From assembly GCA_015039465.1 (NCBI GenBank), contig MU130002.1, positions 163,379 through 190,843 of the forward strand: 27,465 bases of DNA. The letters run 5' to 3'. This document shows, piece after piece, positions 10,340 through 19,196 of this stretch. The notes below the pieces were generated by a model that was given only the letters and a program-made list of their open reading frames with translations, had not been told where the DNA came from and did not search any database. Within the stretch, counting starts at the first letter, position 1. The number at the start of each line of letters is the position of its first letter. The position numbers and the translations under genes are program-made. This DNA comes from Phlegmacium glaucopus. Lineage: Eukaryota; Basidiomycota; Agaricomycetes; Agaricales; Cortinariaceae.

Positions 10340-10863
10340 CAGCATTCCTAGTAAGAGCACTAGAGCAAGGCCCTGTTTGGGCCTGGTTAATGAGCCTGTG
10401 TTAGGGGACGTTAGAACCTGGGAACCAAGTTGGATACAAAGGTGGTTATCGAAGATAACCACCTTTCGTCTATATACTACAGGCGTGGGAGCCAATTCAA
10501 CTATATATAGCTAGGATGTAATAGAAGGTAGGATGAGGTAAAGATAACCTAAATATAAACTGACATCTGTCAAGATGTCATCAGCGAAGGGACGACTACT
10601 ACTACAATGGAAGGGAGAACATGAGGAGCAGGATAAGGGATGCGGTATGGGATATGATCATAGAGATGAGTGAAAGTAAGTACATACTAAGCAAGCATAG
10701 AGGTGGACACAATAGGTGTCCCCTGACAGCCTGCCCATTTTCACCACTGCCCATTTTTCACCTGCTAATCACCCACTTGCATATATGTGTTGCTTTGCAA
10801 TGGCCACCAATGCACACACTAACAATTTCATGTGGTTTACAGAATAAAATATACCATTAAAAA
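10340..10863. other. gene-free stretch, one strong hairpin
   Basis: Contains a GGCCCTGTTTGGG motif at about 10368 that resembles a Tourist-type end, but no matching inverted end was found. The hairpin at 10438-10466 is listed separately. A 79-codon plus frame from 10621 starts plausibly but quickly turns into low-information sequence, so it is not called. Confidence 0.5.
10438..10466. repeat. perfect 13-bp hairpin, 3-base loop
   Basis: AAAGGTGGTTATC (10438-10450) and GATAACCACCTTT (10454-10466) are exact complements around GAA. No T-run follows, so it does not look like a terminator. It is probably the core of a small foldback. Confidence 0.8.
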
Positions 10864-10891
10864 CTAAAATACAACTTCATGCATATGGTGA
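10864..10891 (-). pseudogene. C-terminal tip of the Plavaka transposase gene
   Basis: Read on minus directly after the MITE end, the sequence gives HHMHEVVF and then the stop TAG (10866-10864). Plavaka-type transposases commonly end in a YVNKYADHHAHE-like motif, and the fragment at 11958 upstream on this strand ends YYVNQFAD. Removing the MITE and one TC joins the two in frame as FADHHMHE. The gene's natural stop therefore survives here, 1.07 kb from its last exon. Confidence 0.75.
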
Positions 10892-11957
10892 CATCAGGAA
10901 AAATGATTTTGGCCCTAGGTAGCCTTGGGTAATTTGTTAGTATCACATCACTACTCAGGACATCCCAGGACATCCTAGAGCAGCACAGGTAAAATTTGAG
11001 TGTTACACACTTATCCAAGGACACCTCAGGACAACCTAGGATAGCATAGATAAAGTTTTGAGTGTCACCCATTTTCTCAGGACACCTTTAGTGTATTCTG
11101 GTGCATTGACCATCTGGATTAAATCACATCAGGAGGCCCTGGGAGTCCCTTAGAGTTTATGAATTTTGCTAGAAAATCTTTAACTGCTGCATCCAGGAAA
11201 GTATTTTGCAGTTTTCTCAATAAGGAGAGCTGCTATTAATATAATTTAAACATATTCAGGGTCCTAAAACAATTCTCTACCATCTTTAAAAAATTTCCTT
11301 TTTTGGAATTTATGTAATCTACCCTGACCCACCATATGCTCAAAATCATGCTTATCTGTGATCATGTGACCAATGGTCTGTGCGCCATCCAAAAGATATA
11401 TAAACCACCCACAATTTTGTTTTCTTATTTCCTACTTCCCCAGTATTATACTAGTATATTTATGTATCACTATTTTATTATTATTTTATTACTAGTATAT
11501 ATGATGTTTAGAATAATTGTATTTTATCATGTGACCAATGGTCTGTGCGCCATCCAAAAGATATATAAACCACCCACAATTTTGTTTTCTTATTTCCTAC
11601 TTCCCCAGTATTATACTAGTATATTTATGTATCACTATTTTATTATTATTTTATTACTAGTACTATATATGATGTTTAGAATAATTGAATATAATTTTAT
11701 TATTATTATTATTATTCTGTTGTGTGAGACCACTCAAATATCTGGTTTATATATGTTTTCTAGCATCAGATCCAAAGGGACTAAGGCTGCCTCAGGATGC
11801 TCTCAGGTTGCCTCAGGTTGCCCCAGGACAGCCTAAGACTTTTCATACATAGGTAACTTGCACCCCAGGGCAACCTCTTGACCTGAGCGCCCTGAGCTGC
11901 CTGGGGCACCCCAGGACATTTCAGGACAGCCTAGGGCAGAAGTCATTTTTCCTGATG
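10892..11957. mobile_element. 1.07-kb non-autonomous element inserted in the Plavaka gene
   Basis: The ends are inverted copies starting CATCAGGAAAAATGA, followed by CCCTAGG. Subterminal AGGACA / CCTAGG / CCTCAGG motifs recur along both flanks (10910-11100 and 11770-11935). Comparing flanks with the restored reading frame suggests a 2-bp duplication, TC on minus. That is unlike hAT (8 bp) or Tourist (3 bp), so the superfamily is unclear. No transposase is inside; the interior holds a 165-bp tandem duplication. Confidence 0.75.
11361..11695. repeat. tandem duplication of 165 bp, two copies
   Basis: ATCATGTGACCAATGGTCTG occurs at 11361 and again at 11526. The following 160 bases are repeated almost identically, the second copy gaining a TAC near its end. 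The 166-codon plus frame that spans both copies contains the same peptide twice and is an artefact of the duplication. Confidence 0.9.
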
Positions 11958-12285
11958 GATCAGCAAACTGATTTACATAGTAAGCAGAAAAAGCATCAAG
12001 AGAATGTGTGTAGTGAAAGTTGACAGGAAGAAATTGGTTATCAAAGACTGGTAAAAGGTGAGCCCCTTGGAGAAATGTATTAAGATGAATAATGGAACAT
12101 AGGTGCTCATGCTGGTGATATCAGGGCATACTTTCCACATGCCGCTCACTGGATTGTGTGATTGCCCCCTCGTTGAGTACCATTCCACCAATGCACATGG
12201 ATAGTACAATCCTTCATGGTGAAAGAGAAAAAAAAGCTGTACATGGACAACACTCATACCTATCAACAAACTTGGGGATTTCCCA
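11958..12285 (-). pseudogene. C-terminal domain fragment of the Plavaka transposase
   Basis: The minus frame gives IGMSVVHVQLFFLFHHEG then YPCALVEWYS, PVSGMWKVCPDI, and after a frameshift IIHLNTFLQGAHLLPVF, HYTHSLDAFSAYYVNQFAD. Order and content match the C-terminal block of basidiomycete Plavaka (CMC superfamily) transposases, which I recall as VARVxLFFSF, YPCALVxW, GMWVVxPE, IHLDxIxRGAHLIPVYG, SLDAFxAFYVNKYADHH. The frameshift lies between the DI and IIHL stretches, about 12,090-12,125. It is co-linear with 16299-17637 (upstream part) and 10864-10891 (the stop). No cysteine cluster or nuclease motif lies in this part. Confidence 0.8.
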
Positions 12286-12552
12286 TAGTGTGTCATAGTC
12301 ATGTCACACTAAATTATAGTATCCTATAGTCATGTCACCATAACTATAGTGAATTACAAGTTTCATAGCATCCATGTGACACACACCAGCACTGTCTAGC
12401 ATAGTCTAGCCTCATCACTATGTCACATTAGAATACATTGTTTTTCATTAAGTTAAATAAACCAACTCTAAACCAAGTGTCCATGTGTTAAGTTTGAGAA
12501 CTCTGTTCTGGAGTATCGGATGGAGTTTGATCGGAATGGAACCACGGAACGG

Positions 12553-13251
12553 TGATGTACCTGCAGTGGGGACAGACCGCAAGTAGTATGTAGTTTGTGG
12601 GGTTGATGTAATTCTCTTTGGTAGGTGATAGTGAGGTTTTATGAGGTGCAAAGGTTCGCTTTAAAGTGCGAGATAATGTGCAGAAAAAGCGAAGTTTGCA
12701 GGATGATTTTGAAGGAGTGCAAGAGTAGCTTGGTACGACATTCCAAAGGTAGGATCAAAACTGTGGTAATTCCTCCATTCTCCTCCCTTTCTTCCCCTTA
12801 CTTGCTACTGCTAATAATATAGTAACTAGCAAATAGCTAAGTGCGGAAAGGTGAAACAGAAATGTAAAATACGGGTTAAAGCGGAGTCACATGGATCCGG
12901 TAATTTGGTAATGAAACATAGGAGATAAGAGCCAAATAAAAGGAGACAAGATAAAATAAAGGTGATGAGTAATACAGTCACCTGAGTGACCTTTGTTGGA
13001 GTCGTGTTTAAAGATTGTGAGAACAGCTGGTAACTGTGAATGATAATGTGAATGTTGGTGATGACTGCAAGTATCTGCAATGATCTGCAAGTATTCTGCG
13101 ATAATGTGCAAGTATGTGCAATGATCTGCAATGATGTGCAATGATCTGCAAGTATCTGCAATGATATGTGAGCATCTGCAAGTATACTGCGAAGGTTGTG
13201 AAACCGCAAAAATGGTGTGTTTACATCCCTAGACATCTCCTGGGTCCTATC
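12553..13251. mobile_element. 699-bp insertion inside the left palindrome arm
   Basis: AACGG lies on both sides (12548-12552 and 13252-13256). Removing the insert and one AACGG gives GGAACGGGAAAGG, against GGAACAGGAAAGG in the intact opposite arm, so the other arm serves as an empty-site reference. It begins TGATGTACC and ends GGTCCTATC, or TCA if the edge is moved by one, so a short LTR-like relic is possible. No coding region is convincing. Confidence 0.75.
13050..13195. repeat. degenerate TGCAATGATC/TGCAAGTAT tandem repeats
   Basis: The words CTGCAAGTAT, TGCAATGATC and GTGCAATGAT alternate about ten times. Period is roughly 10-20 bases and imperfect. The minus frames rich in H, I and Y over this interval reflect the repeat only. 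Confidence 0.8.
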
Positions 13252-13806
13252 AACGGGAAAGGACTATAGCCTCAGTGTATGTGCTGTGCTACCCTAAACC
13301 TTTGTGTCCTAATTTCGGAGTAAGAACGGTATGGAGTGGAACCTGAAGTTGTGGGAACTTAGAGGAAGAATAGGAGGAGGAAACTAGGTTGATATTTGAA
13401 CTAAGGAATACATACAAGTTTTGGGTACTTAAATAATAAAAGGGGTAGCATCCCAAATATAGAAGATAAATATAAAGTGCTGTGTTCTGCTCCTGGAAAG
13501 TCCTGCATTCTTGGGTGAATAATCCATAGCTGGTGTGCTGACTGATAGTGGGAAAGTGATGACAAAGGAATAGTTGTTATGGTGGAGGTGTGGTAATGGG
13601 TTTGGAGTATCATCAGAAGAGCCGGAATGATATGGAGAAGTCTTGGAGTTGGACGTAGGAGGAGTAGAACTGGAAACAAGGGAAGGTACTGGAATGGAGA
13701 CAACTCCAATGGAGCTGGACCGGAGTCATGTAATGGAATGTAACACCATGCGCAAAAACTAAAATTACTAAATATGTAAGTTCAACATTTGTTCCTGTTG
13801 TTCCAT

Positions 13807-13836
13807 ACCACCACCACCACCACCACCACCACCACC
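13807..13836. repeat. (ACC)n microsatellite, about 10 units
   Basis: Uninterrupted ACC triplets in the centre of the palindrome, followed by a CAACAA/ACAATGAC-rich tract to about 13915. Confidence 0.95.
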
Positions 13837-14832
13837 TGACGACTACAATACTTACAACAACAGCAACAATGACAAATGACAAACAATGACCAATCAGCAA
13901 ACAACAAATGGTGACCAATCTCAATGAATGTTACATTCTGTCATACGTTACTCTGGTCCAGCTCTGTCGGAGTTGTCTCTGGTAGTCCGTACTCCATACA
14001 GTGCTTCCCCTCACATCCCAAACTACTCCTCCTACGTTCAACTCTGAGACTTCTCCATGTCATTCTGGTTCCTCCATCTCTACTCCACACCCATTACCAC
14101 TTCTTCGCCACTACCACTATTTCTTTGTCATCACATTCCCACTATCAGTCAGCACACCAGCCATGGATTATTCACCCCAAGAATGCAGGACCTCACGGGA
14201 GCAGAACGCAGCACTTTATATTTATACTTTATATTTCGGTTGCAATTCCTTTTATTATTTAAGTACTCGAACTTGTATGTTTTCCCTCAGTTCAAATATC
14301 AACATAGTTTCCTCCTCCTGGTCTTCCTCTAAGTTACTGCAACTTCCGGTTCCACTCTGTTCCGTTCTTACTCCGAAATTAGGACACGAAGGTTTAGGGT
14401 AGCACAGCATATATGCTGAGGCTATAGTCCTTTCCTGTTCCGTGGTTCCATTCCAATCAAACTCCGTCCGATACTCCAGAATAGAGTTCTCGAACTTAAC
14501 AATGAACAACAACAATAATGAGTGACAACAACAACACCGCTTGTAATCCCCTCTCATCAGGAGAGGGTAAGTACTTTCTATCTTGATCTTTATTTTATTT
14601 ACCTTACTGATTTTAATCTACAGGTACAATGGCAATGGCTATGACAATACCAGAGGAAAACCAACCCATAGACAAACAATGGTTTTTTTTAGTTTCTATT
14701 ATACTATATTAATTTATTTCACCCCAGGAACAATGGTTGGGGCTTGTTTGGCCCCACCTCACCATTTTTTGCACCAATGATGACACACAACAATGATACA
14801 CAAACAATGCACAACACTGATTAATGTTGCCA

Positions 14833-15680
14833 CCAGTGTGGCTCCAAGCTGTGAGCTGTCCAGCTGAGCCACTATTTTGGGCTGGCTGCGCCAGTAAATC
14901 GGCTCCCAGCTCAGAGCCACCCTGAGCAGCTCAAGGAGGTCTTTACTCTCCCCCACACATTCCAAGCAAATTCTGAGCAGAATCTGACCATATTCCAACC
15001 AATTTTACATCAAATTCATTATAACCACCTAGGATCAATATACTGCCCTAACCTCTTAAATAAACCTTAATCCTAACCCTAAATAGACTCTAACCAAACC
15101 TTAACCTAACCCTAAATGAGGTCAGAAGTTGGTTGGAATTTGGTTGGATTGCTCGGAATTTGGTTGGAATTTGCTCAGATTGCTCAGACCTGCTCGGAAT
15201 GTGTGGGGGAGGGTAAAGTACTGGGCTCAAGCCATGCCTTCAGTCACATAAGACTGGTACAAGGTAATCCATTGAAAAAACTTCTTGGAACATCATAATA
15301 CAACTATATTAGACATTCTAAGTATTAATTTTACTGTTAATTGCAGTATCCCATCCCTAGAGTCACAAAACTGCCTCCCATGGCTATATTTGGTAATATT
15401 TACAACAAGACAAATATGGCCAAAGTTGAGCCAAAGATTTTTATGTTATGCAGATATCTGACTCTAGGAGATTTTACAACATGTTTTTCATCATAAATAT
15501 AGTATATACAACTTAAATTACAAGTAAATGGTATAACTGAGGCTTTGCACACAAGTAGGACCACAGGTGAACAAATTTGGCAATCCTAAATCGGCTCAGC
15601 CACTCAGAGCTGCTCAGGGTGGCTCTGGGTCATTACAATCAGCTCAGGTGCCTGAGCCGAGCCATGGGTGAGCCAGGCCA
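14833..15680. mobile_element. GAGCC-rich foldback element, broken
   Basis: The stretch 14833-15004 is inverted relative to 15119-15230 (TTGGTTGGAAT, TGCTCAG and GGAATGTGTGGGGGAG are shared) and to about 15588-15665 (GCTGCTCAGGGTGGCTCT, CGGCTCAGC). An unrelated 350 bp at about 15235-15585 separates the two right-hand parts. AGCTGTCCAGCTGAGCC is shared with 8280-8340, so at least one more relic of the family is in the window. Two copies of CTAACCCTAAAT sit in the spacer (about 15073 and 15106). No target duplication was found and nothing is encoded. Confidence 0.6.
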
Positions 15681-15689
15681 AGCCGCAGC

Positions 15690-15992
15690 AACACTAACGC
15701 TGATGCACAAATGATGCACAACAACAACACACAACACACAAGTCAGAATGACAACAGCCCCCTCAATGACATGTGATGAGTCTGATGATAACATGCAATG
15801 ATGATGACATGTGACAACAACAACATGCAACAATGATGCAACAATGATGCAACAATGATGATGTACAATGACAACAACAACCTGCAACAATGACCTGCAA
15901 CAACAACGATCTGTGACAATGACAATGATGTGTGATGATGATGACATGGTGCAATGGCGATGACATGGTGCGATGATGATGATGATGATGAT
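15690..15992. repeat. low-complexity ACAATGA/GATGATG tract
   Basis: Dense runs of CAACAA, ACAATGATG, ATGATGACATG and finally (GATGAT)n to about 15990. Overlapping minus frames here are rich in H, S, C and V only because of the repeat. It may be the relic of an Asn/Asp-rich coding exon on plus, but no bounded gene can be supported. Confidence 0.75.
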
Positions 15993-16149
15993 CCTTCACA
16001 GTAGTATATATAAGTAGTATATATTACAATGTTTAGACTACTAGTACTTAGTTGAATACTATGATTCTTTTTTAACAATTTCCTTACTGTGATGCTATTA
16101 GAATATTATGAGTATAGGCCTCTCTAATTAATTATGGACAGTATTAGCC

Positions 16150-16298
16150 TAGCCCTATATAGTGCCTTATAGCACTCTATAGTGCTGTCTAGTGTTGGGC
16201 CATTTCTGGATAGTGTTACTGTGACACTGGACAGCACTAGAAACAAAAGAACCTTTTCTATGGTTCTATGGTGCTGTCCGGTGCTGAGCTGGCCCTAA
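16150..16298. repeat. inverted-repeat edge of the 4-kb insertion
   Basis: AGTGCTGTCTAGTGTT (about 16174) pairs with ACACTGGACAGCACT (about 16223), and GGTGCTGTCCGGTGCTGAG (about 16270) is a further copy. The right edge GGCCCTAA abuts Plavaka coding sequence. It is either a small MITE or the terminal array of the larger insertion. Confidence 0.55.
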
Positions 16299-17637
16299 GT
16301 TTGCTAATGCAGGCTTATCTTCATTCTCAATTACAAAGGCACAGTCATGTCTCAGTGCTTTCTTTCGCCAAAGTGGACAAGCATGGATGCACTCCCTCCA
16401 CATGCCACAAAGTCCACATTCATCACTTGGAGAAAAAAATGAAGCGATGGCAGAATGATAAACTGAAATATTGCTGTTAATTGATGGGTAATCATCTATG
16501 AGAACATCCTCGGCAGATGTGTTGGGGCTCAATTGCTCAAAAAGAAAGTGGTGTGTTAATTCAGGAAGGTGAGGCTGGTTAATATAAAAGGCAAGGCTGG
16601 CAAGGTCTTGTGGATAATTACAAACTATGAAGTATTCATCAATTCAATTAAAATTAATGAATTAATGAATGCCATACACACTACAAGTTTGACCCAACCC
16701 AACATTACCCTGCACCATTTCCACCCTGGGCAGGTCCACTGCTGATTCATCATTAGACTCATTACCATCTGGATCATCATCTGCTTCTTGCTTATCCAAT
16801 TGATGAGTGGCAATATTGAAGGCTTCTTGAGGATGAAGGGAGGCCGGTGGCAACATGACTTGATCAACAAAATCAACAGCAGCTGCCATGAGCTTGTCAA
16901 GGTGTTGATTTGTGAGAAGCATTTGACCCAATGCTTCATAATGATTGGAATGTTGCCAGGGCTTCTTGACAGCTATGATATGGTGAGACTCTGTGATTGA
17001 AGAGCATACACCATTCGGAGTGCCAAACCCCTGGATGAGATGATGGTAGTGTGAGAGGGAGTGTTGACGAGGAAGGGAGAAACCATTTGGCTGAACACCT
17101 GTTGATTTGAATATCTCACAATAAGTATAAAATTTAGCAAGTGCATTGTTGAATGTCTTCAGTGTTGATTCACTGATATCTGAGTGATGAGTGAGATACC
17201 AGATCTCCACAAAAGCCAAAATAGCCATGGTGATCTCATTGGGGACATGTCCATAGATTGCTGAGACATACACCTTTCATAACAATAAGTAACATGAGAT
17301 GGCTGATGTGAGATTGTATATGCACTTTCATCAAAGCTTTTGAGTTGTCACCTGTCTATTGTTTGAACCGACAACCATGAGGAAAACATTGTAAATGAGG
17401 AAAAAGTGGCATGGCTGCAATTCTGTATTTTATTAAACTCTGAATTTGTGGAAAGAGCCTGAGAAGGATAGCTTACCTTTGATCAATGTCATCTAATATA
17501 AAATCTGCATGAGCTTCACCATGTTCAAGAGTGAGGTAGTCACCAACCCAGGTTACAAGGTGGTCTTTAAATGTGCCTTTGATAGGCTGATGGAGCAGGT
17601 GCAGGGTGAGGATTTCATGAATGTTGGCTCAGGGAAA
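16299..17637 (-). pseudogene. Plavaka-type transposase, central part (CMC superfamily)
   Basis: Minus exons are about 17637-17477, 17422-17326, 17273-16685 and 16624-16299, with GT..AG introns of 54, 52 and 60 bp. The order of motifs is that of Plavaka transposases: LLHQPIKGTFKDHLVTWV, then KQ*TGDNSKALMK, AIYGHVPNEI, GFSLPRQHSLSHYHHLIQGF, GVCSSITESHHIIAVKKPW, NYPQDLASLAFYINQP and FFSPSDECGLCGM. A TAG (17358-17356) replaces the expected Trp of a QWTGD motif, a single G-to-A change. The upstream N-terminal part is missing because an LTR starts at 17638; the downstream part continues at 12285 after a 4-kb insertion. The gene is dead but most of this block is readable. Confidence 0.88.
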
Positions 17638-18091
17638 TGTTAGGGGACACCCGATTTTTGACCAAACTACCAACTCCTGAATGGGCCCGAACCCCGCCTC
17701 AGTCCTGATCCTGAACCAATTCCTGATTCCATTCCTGAACCTACACCCAGCTGTGGCTTGGTACATTCCACCTCACCAACAAAACTGATTAACTCCCAAA
17801 TCTCAATCAGCCTAACTTCTGATCTCGATTCAACTTCTTATTTTATTATTTTATTTTATCTTTACATGACACCATTTTTATTATCTTTATTATTGTACCA
17901 TTTCTTTATTTATTTACATATCTCCATTAACCATATTAGTACTTAAATACTCCACCATCCTAGCAGGGATCCTTATCCTTTCCTCTTTGGATCCCCTGCT
18001 AGGTGAGTTGATATAACATGTTTACTTATAATATTATTAACTTTGGATCCCCTGCTAGTCTGACTAGGTCAGTACTGCAGTTGCCCTAACA
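17638..18091 (+). repeat. LTR of a Ty3/Gypsy-like element, 454 bp
   Basis: It starts TGTTAGGGGACACC and ends TTGCCCTAACA, so it has TG..CA ends within an 8-bp inverted TGTTAGGG/CCCTAACA. Related, rearranged copies lie at 21544 and 24111-24707. Inside, CTAGCAGGGATCC and GGATCCCCTGCTAG form an inverted pair, with another GGATCCCCTGCTAG at about 18046. A T-rich stretch (17840-17930) lies mid-LTR. A gag-like frame begins 175 bp downstream, consistent with a 5' LTR. The 5-bp flanks (GGAAA / TTAGG) do not match, as expected if the element is not a solo LTR. Confidence 0.8.
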
Positions 18092-18265
18092 TTAGGAAAG
18101 GATCTCCCAAGAGGACCGATCCTGATCAGATAAGTGCACCATAGTCTGATTCTCAGCCCTTGACTCAGGCCAATCCGACTTTTGTGCACTCTCCAACAGT
18201 CTGACTCTGGCTCCCTCCTCCCCAATTTCTGAACACTCATCCCAAGTGATTCATTCCTGTCAACT

Positions 18266-18575
18266 ATGGATGATGAATGTGCAGTCACCATAGAACAGAG
18301 CATCACTAGGTTGCAAGGTCAGATTCAACAAATTACTGAACTACTCGCCCAAACACTCCTGACTCTGACCAAGCAAACTACACCCAAAAATAAAATAAAA
18401 AAACGCAAAAAAAACCTTCACAATCTGGAAACTTGTCCAGATCCCGTTTGGCTTTACCCACATTACCTATTGAGTTTGATGGAGAATGTTCCAAAGGAAT
18501 GGCATTCCTTCACTCATGCCAATTATATATTTGGCTCTGTCCAGACCAATTCTCAGACCAACAGATCCAAATCAC
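18266..18575 (+). pseudogene. gag-like fragment of a Ty3/Gypsy retrotransposon
   Basis: ATG 18266 opens MDDECAVTIEQSITRLQGQ, an N-terminal helix with heptad-like Q/L spacing, then a Lys-rich linker. After frame changes near 18420 and 18490 the sequence gives EFDGECSKGMAFLHSCQLYI then CPDQFSDQQIQIT, which resembles the start of the capsid domain of basidiomycete Gypsy gag proteins. Coding similarity stops near 18575, where the SINE-like unit begins. No protease, reverse transcriptase or integrase is present in the window, so the element is a stump. Confidence 0.65.
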
Positions 18576-19018
18576 TTGGAGGTCTTTACCTTCTCTGGGT
18601 TAATCCATGTGGAATCCATATGGAATGACTTTTGCCTGAGGCCAAGCCATTTTCTTATTCCATAGGCACCATGGATTTCATATGGAATGGCCATGGAATG
18701 GTCATATTCCATATGGAGTCCATCATCATTCCATGTGGATTCCATATGAATTCCATATGGATCAAGGTGTGTCTATTCTATAGGGAGTCTATCATCATTC
18801 CATAGGGAGTCCATTATCATTCCACATGGATTAAGGTATATCCATGATGGATTCCATCCTAAAATTCCATATGGACTCCATACTAAGATTCCATATGGAT
18901 TCCATGGACTAGATCCATAGAAATAAATTTGCACTCTGCATGGATTGAACCCTGAACCCTCAGTAATATTACATATGCAGTGCTTCAGCCCACTGAGCCA
19001 CACCAGCTTTGCTACATA
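18576..19018 (-). mobile_element. tRNA-derived SINE-like element
   Basis: On minus, TGGCTCAGTGGG (19000-18989) fits the RNA polymerase III A box and GGTTCAATCC (18951-18942) fits the B box, about 40 bases apart and in the right order. Upstream GCTGGTG could be a degenerate acceptor stem, but no full tRNA cloverleaf forms. The body (18930-18600) is built from imperfect copies of CCATATGGAATCC-type words. It interrupts a gag-like frame. No clear flanking duplication or poly-A tail was identified. Confidence 0.6.
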
Positions 19019-19196
19019 AAAAATAAATATCTAATTAACCTGTCACAGCCCAAGGCTCGTGACATGCTCCTTCCATTGTGTCCTTTCTTCGTCACCATCA
19101 CCACCATCACCATTGTCACCACCATCACCCTCACCCTCATCCTCACCACTGCTAGCATCTCCCATCATTGCTACCACCATCTGTGTCAACCCATCC

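Larger units (their letters stand above)
12484..14502. mobile_element. 2-kb foldback element with its own nested insertion
   Basis: The outer arms 12484-12552 and about 14435-14502 and the inner arms about 13253-13743 and 13924-14434 are inverted copies, around a 180-bp centre. The right arm is continuous; the left arm is broken by a 699-bp insertion at 12553-13251. Arm identity is lower than in the hAT foldback at 944-2147, so this element is older. Several frames of 100-136 codons in the arms are mirror images of each other and are not genes. No clear target duplication was seen at the outer ends, so the class is open. Confidence 0.8.
12286..16298. other. 4-kb compound insertion splitting the Plavaka gene
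   Basis: Plavaka coding sequence stops near 12285 and resumes at 16299, so this block is foreign to the gene. Its two margins share short motifs: TAGTCTAG and CACTGTCTAG near 12390-12410, and CTATAGTGCTGTCTAG near 16175. The right edge reads TTAGGGCCAGC when reversed. The left margin has TGTCATAG/CATGTCAC repeats. No clear target duplication was found, so whether it arrived as one element or several is open. It contains the 2-kb palindrome, a second foldback and a low-complexity tract, described separately. Confidence 0.55.

Noticed and set aside
10367..10500. Tourist MITE starting GGCCCTGTTTGGG
   Set aside because: No matching inverted end or TAA/TTA duplication could be found.
11336..11836. 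166-codon plus-strand open frame
   Set aside because: It spans a 165-bp tandem duplication and repeats the same peptide twice; the sequence is AT-rich MITE interior with no domain.
13401..14402. Several 100-135 codon frames on both strands
   Set aside because: They lie in the two arms of a palindrome and mirror one another; low-complexity S/H/P/L composition and no family signature.
14518..14735. Possible tiny spliced gene: MSDNNNTACNPLSSGEG, then GTMAMAMTIPEENQPI after an intron with GTAAGT and CTACAG
   Set aside because: The splice signals are good, but the peptide is short and low-complexity and it runs straight into repeat sequence; there is too little to call a gene.
15639..16078. Minus frames rich in His, Ser, Cys and Val
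   Set aside because: Direct product of ACAATGATG-type low-complexity DNA.
18941..19016. A functional tRNA gene on minus
   Set aside because: A and B boxes fit, but acceptor and anticodon stems do not pair, so it is treated as a SINE-type promoter.
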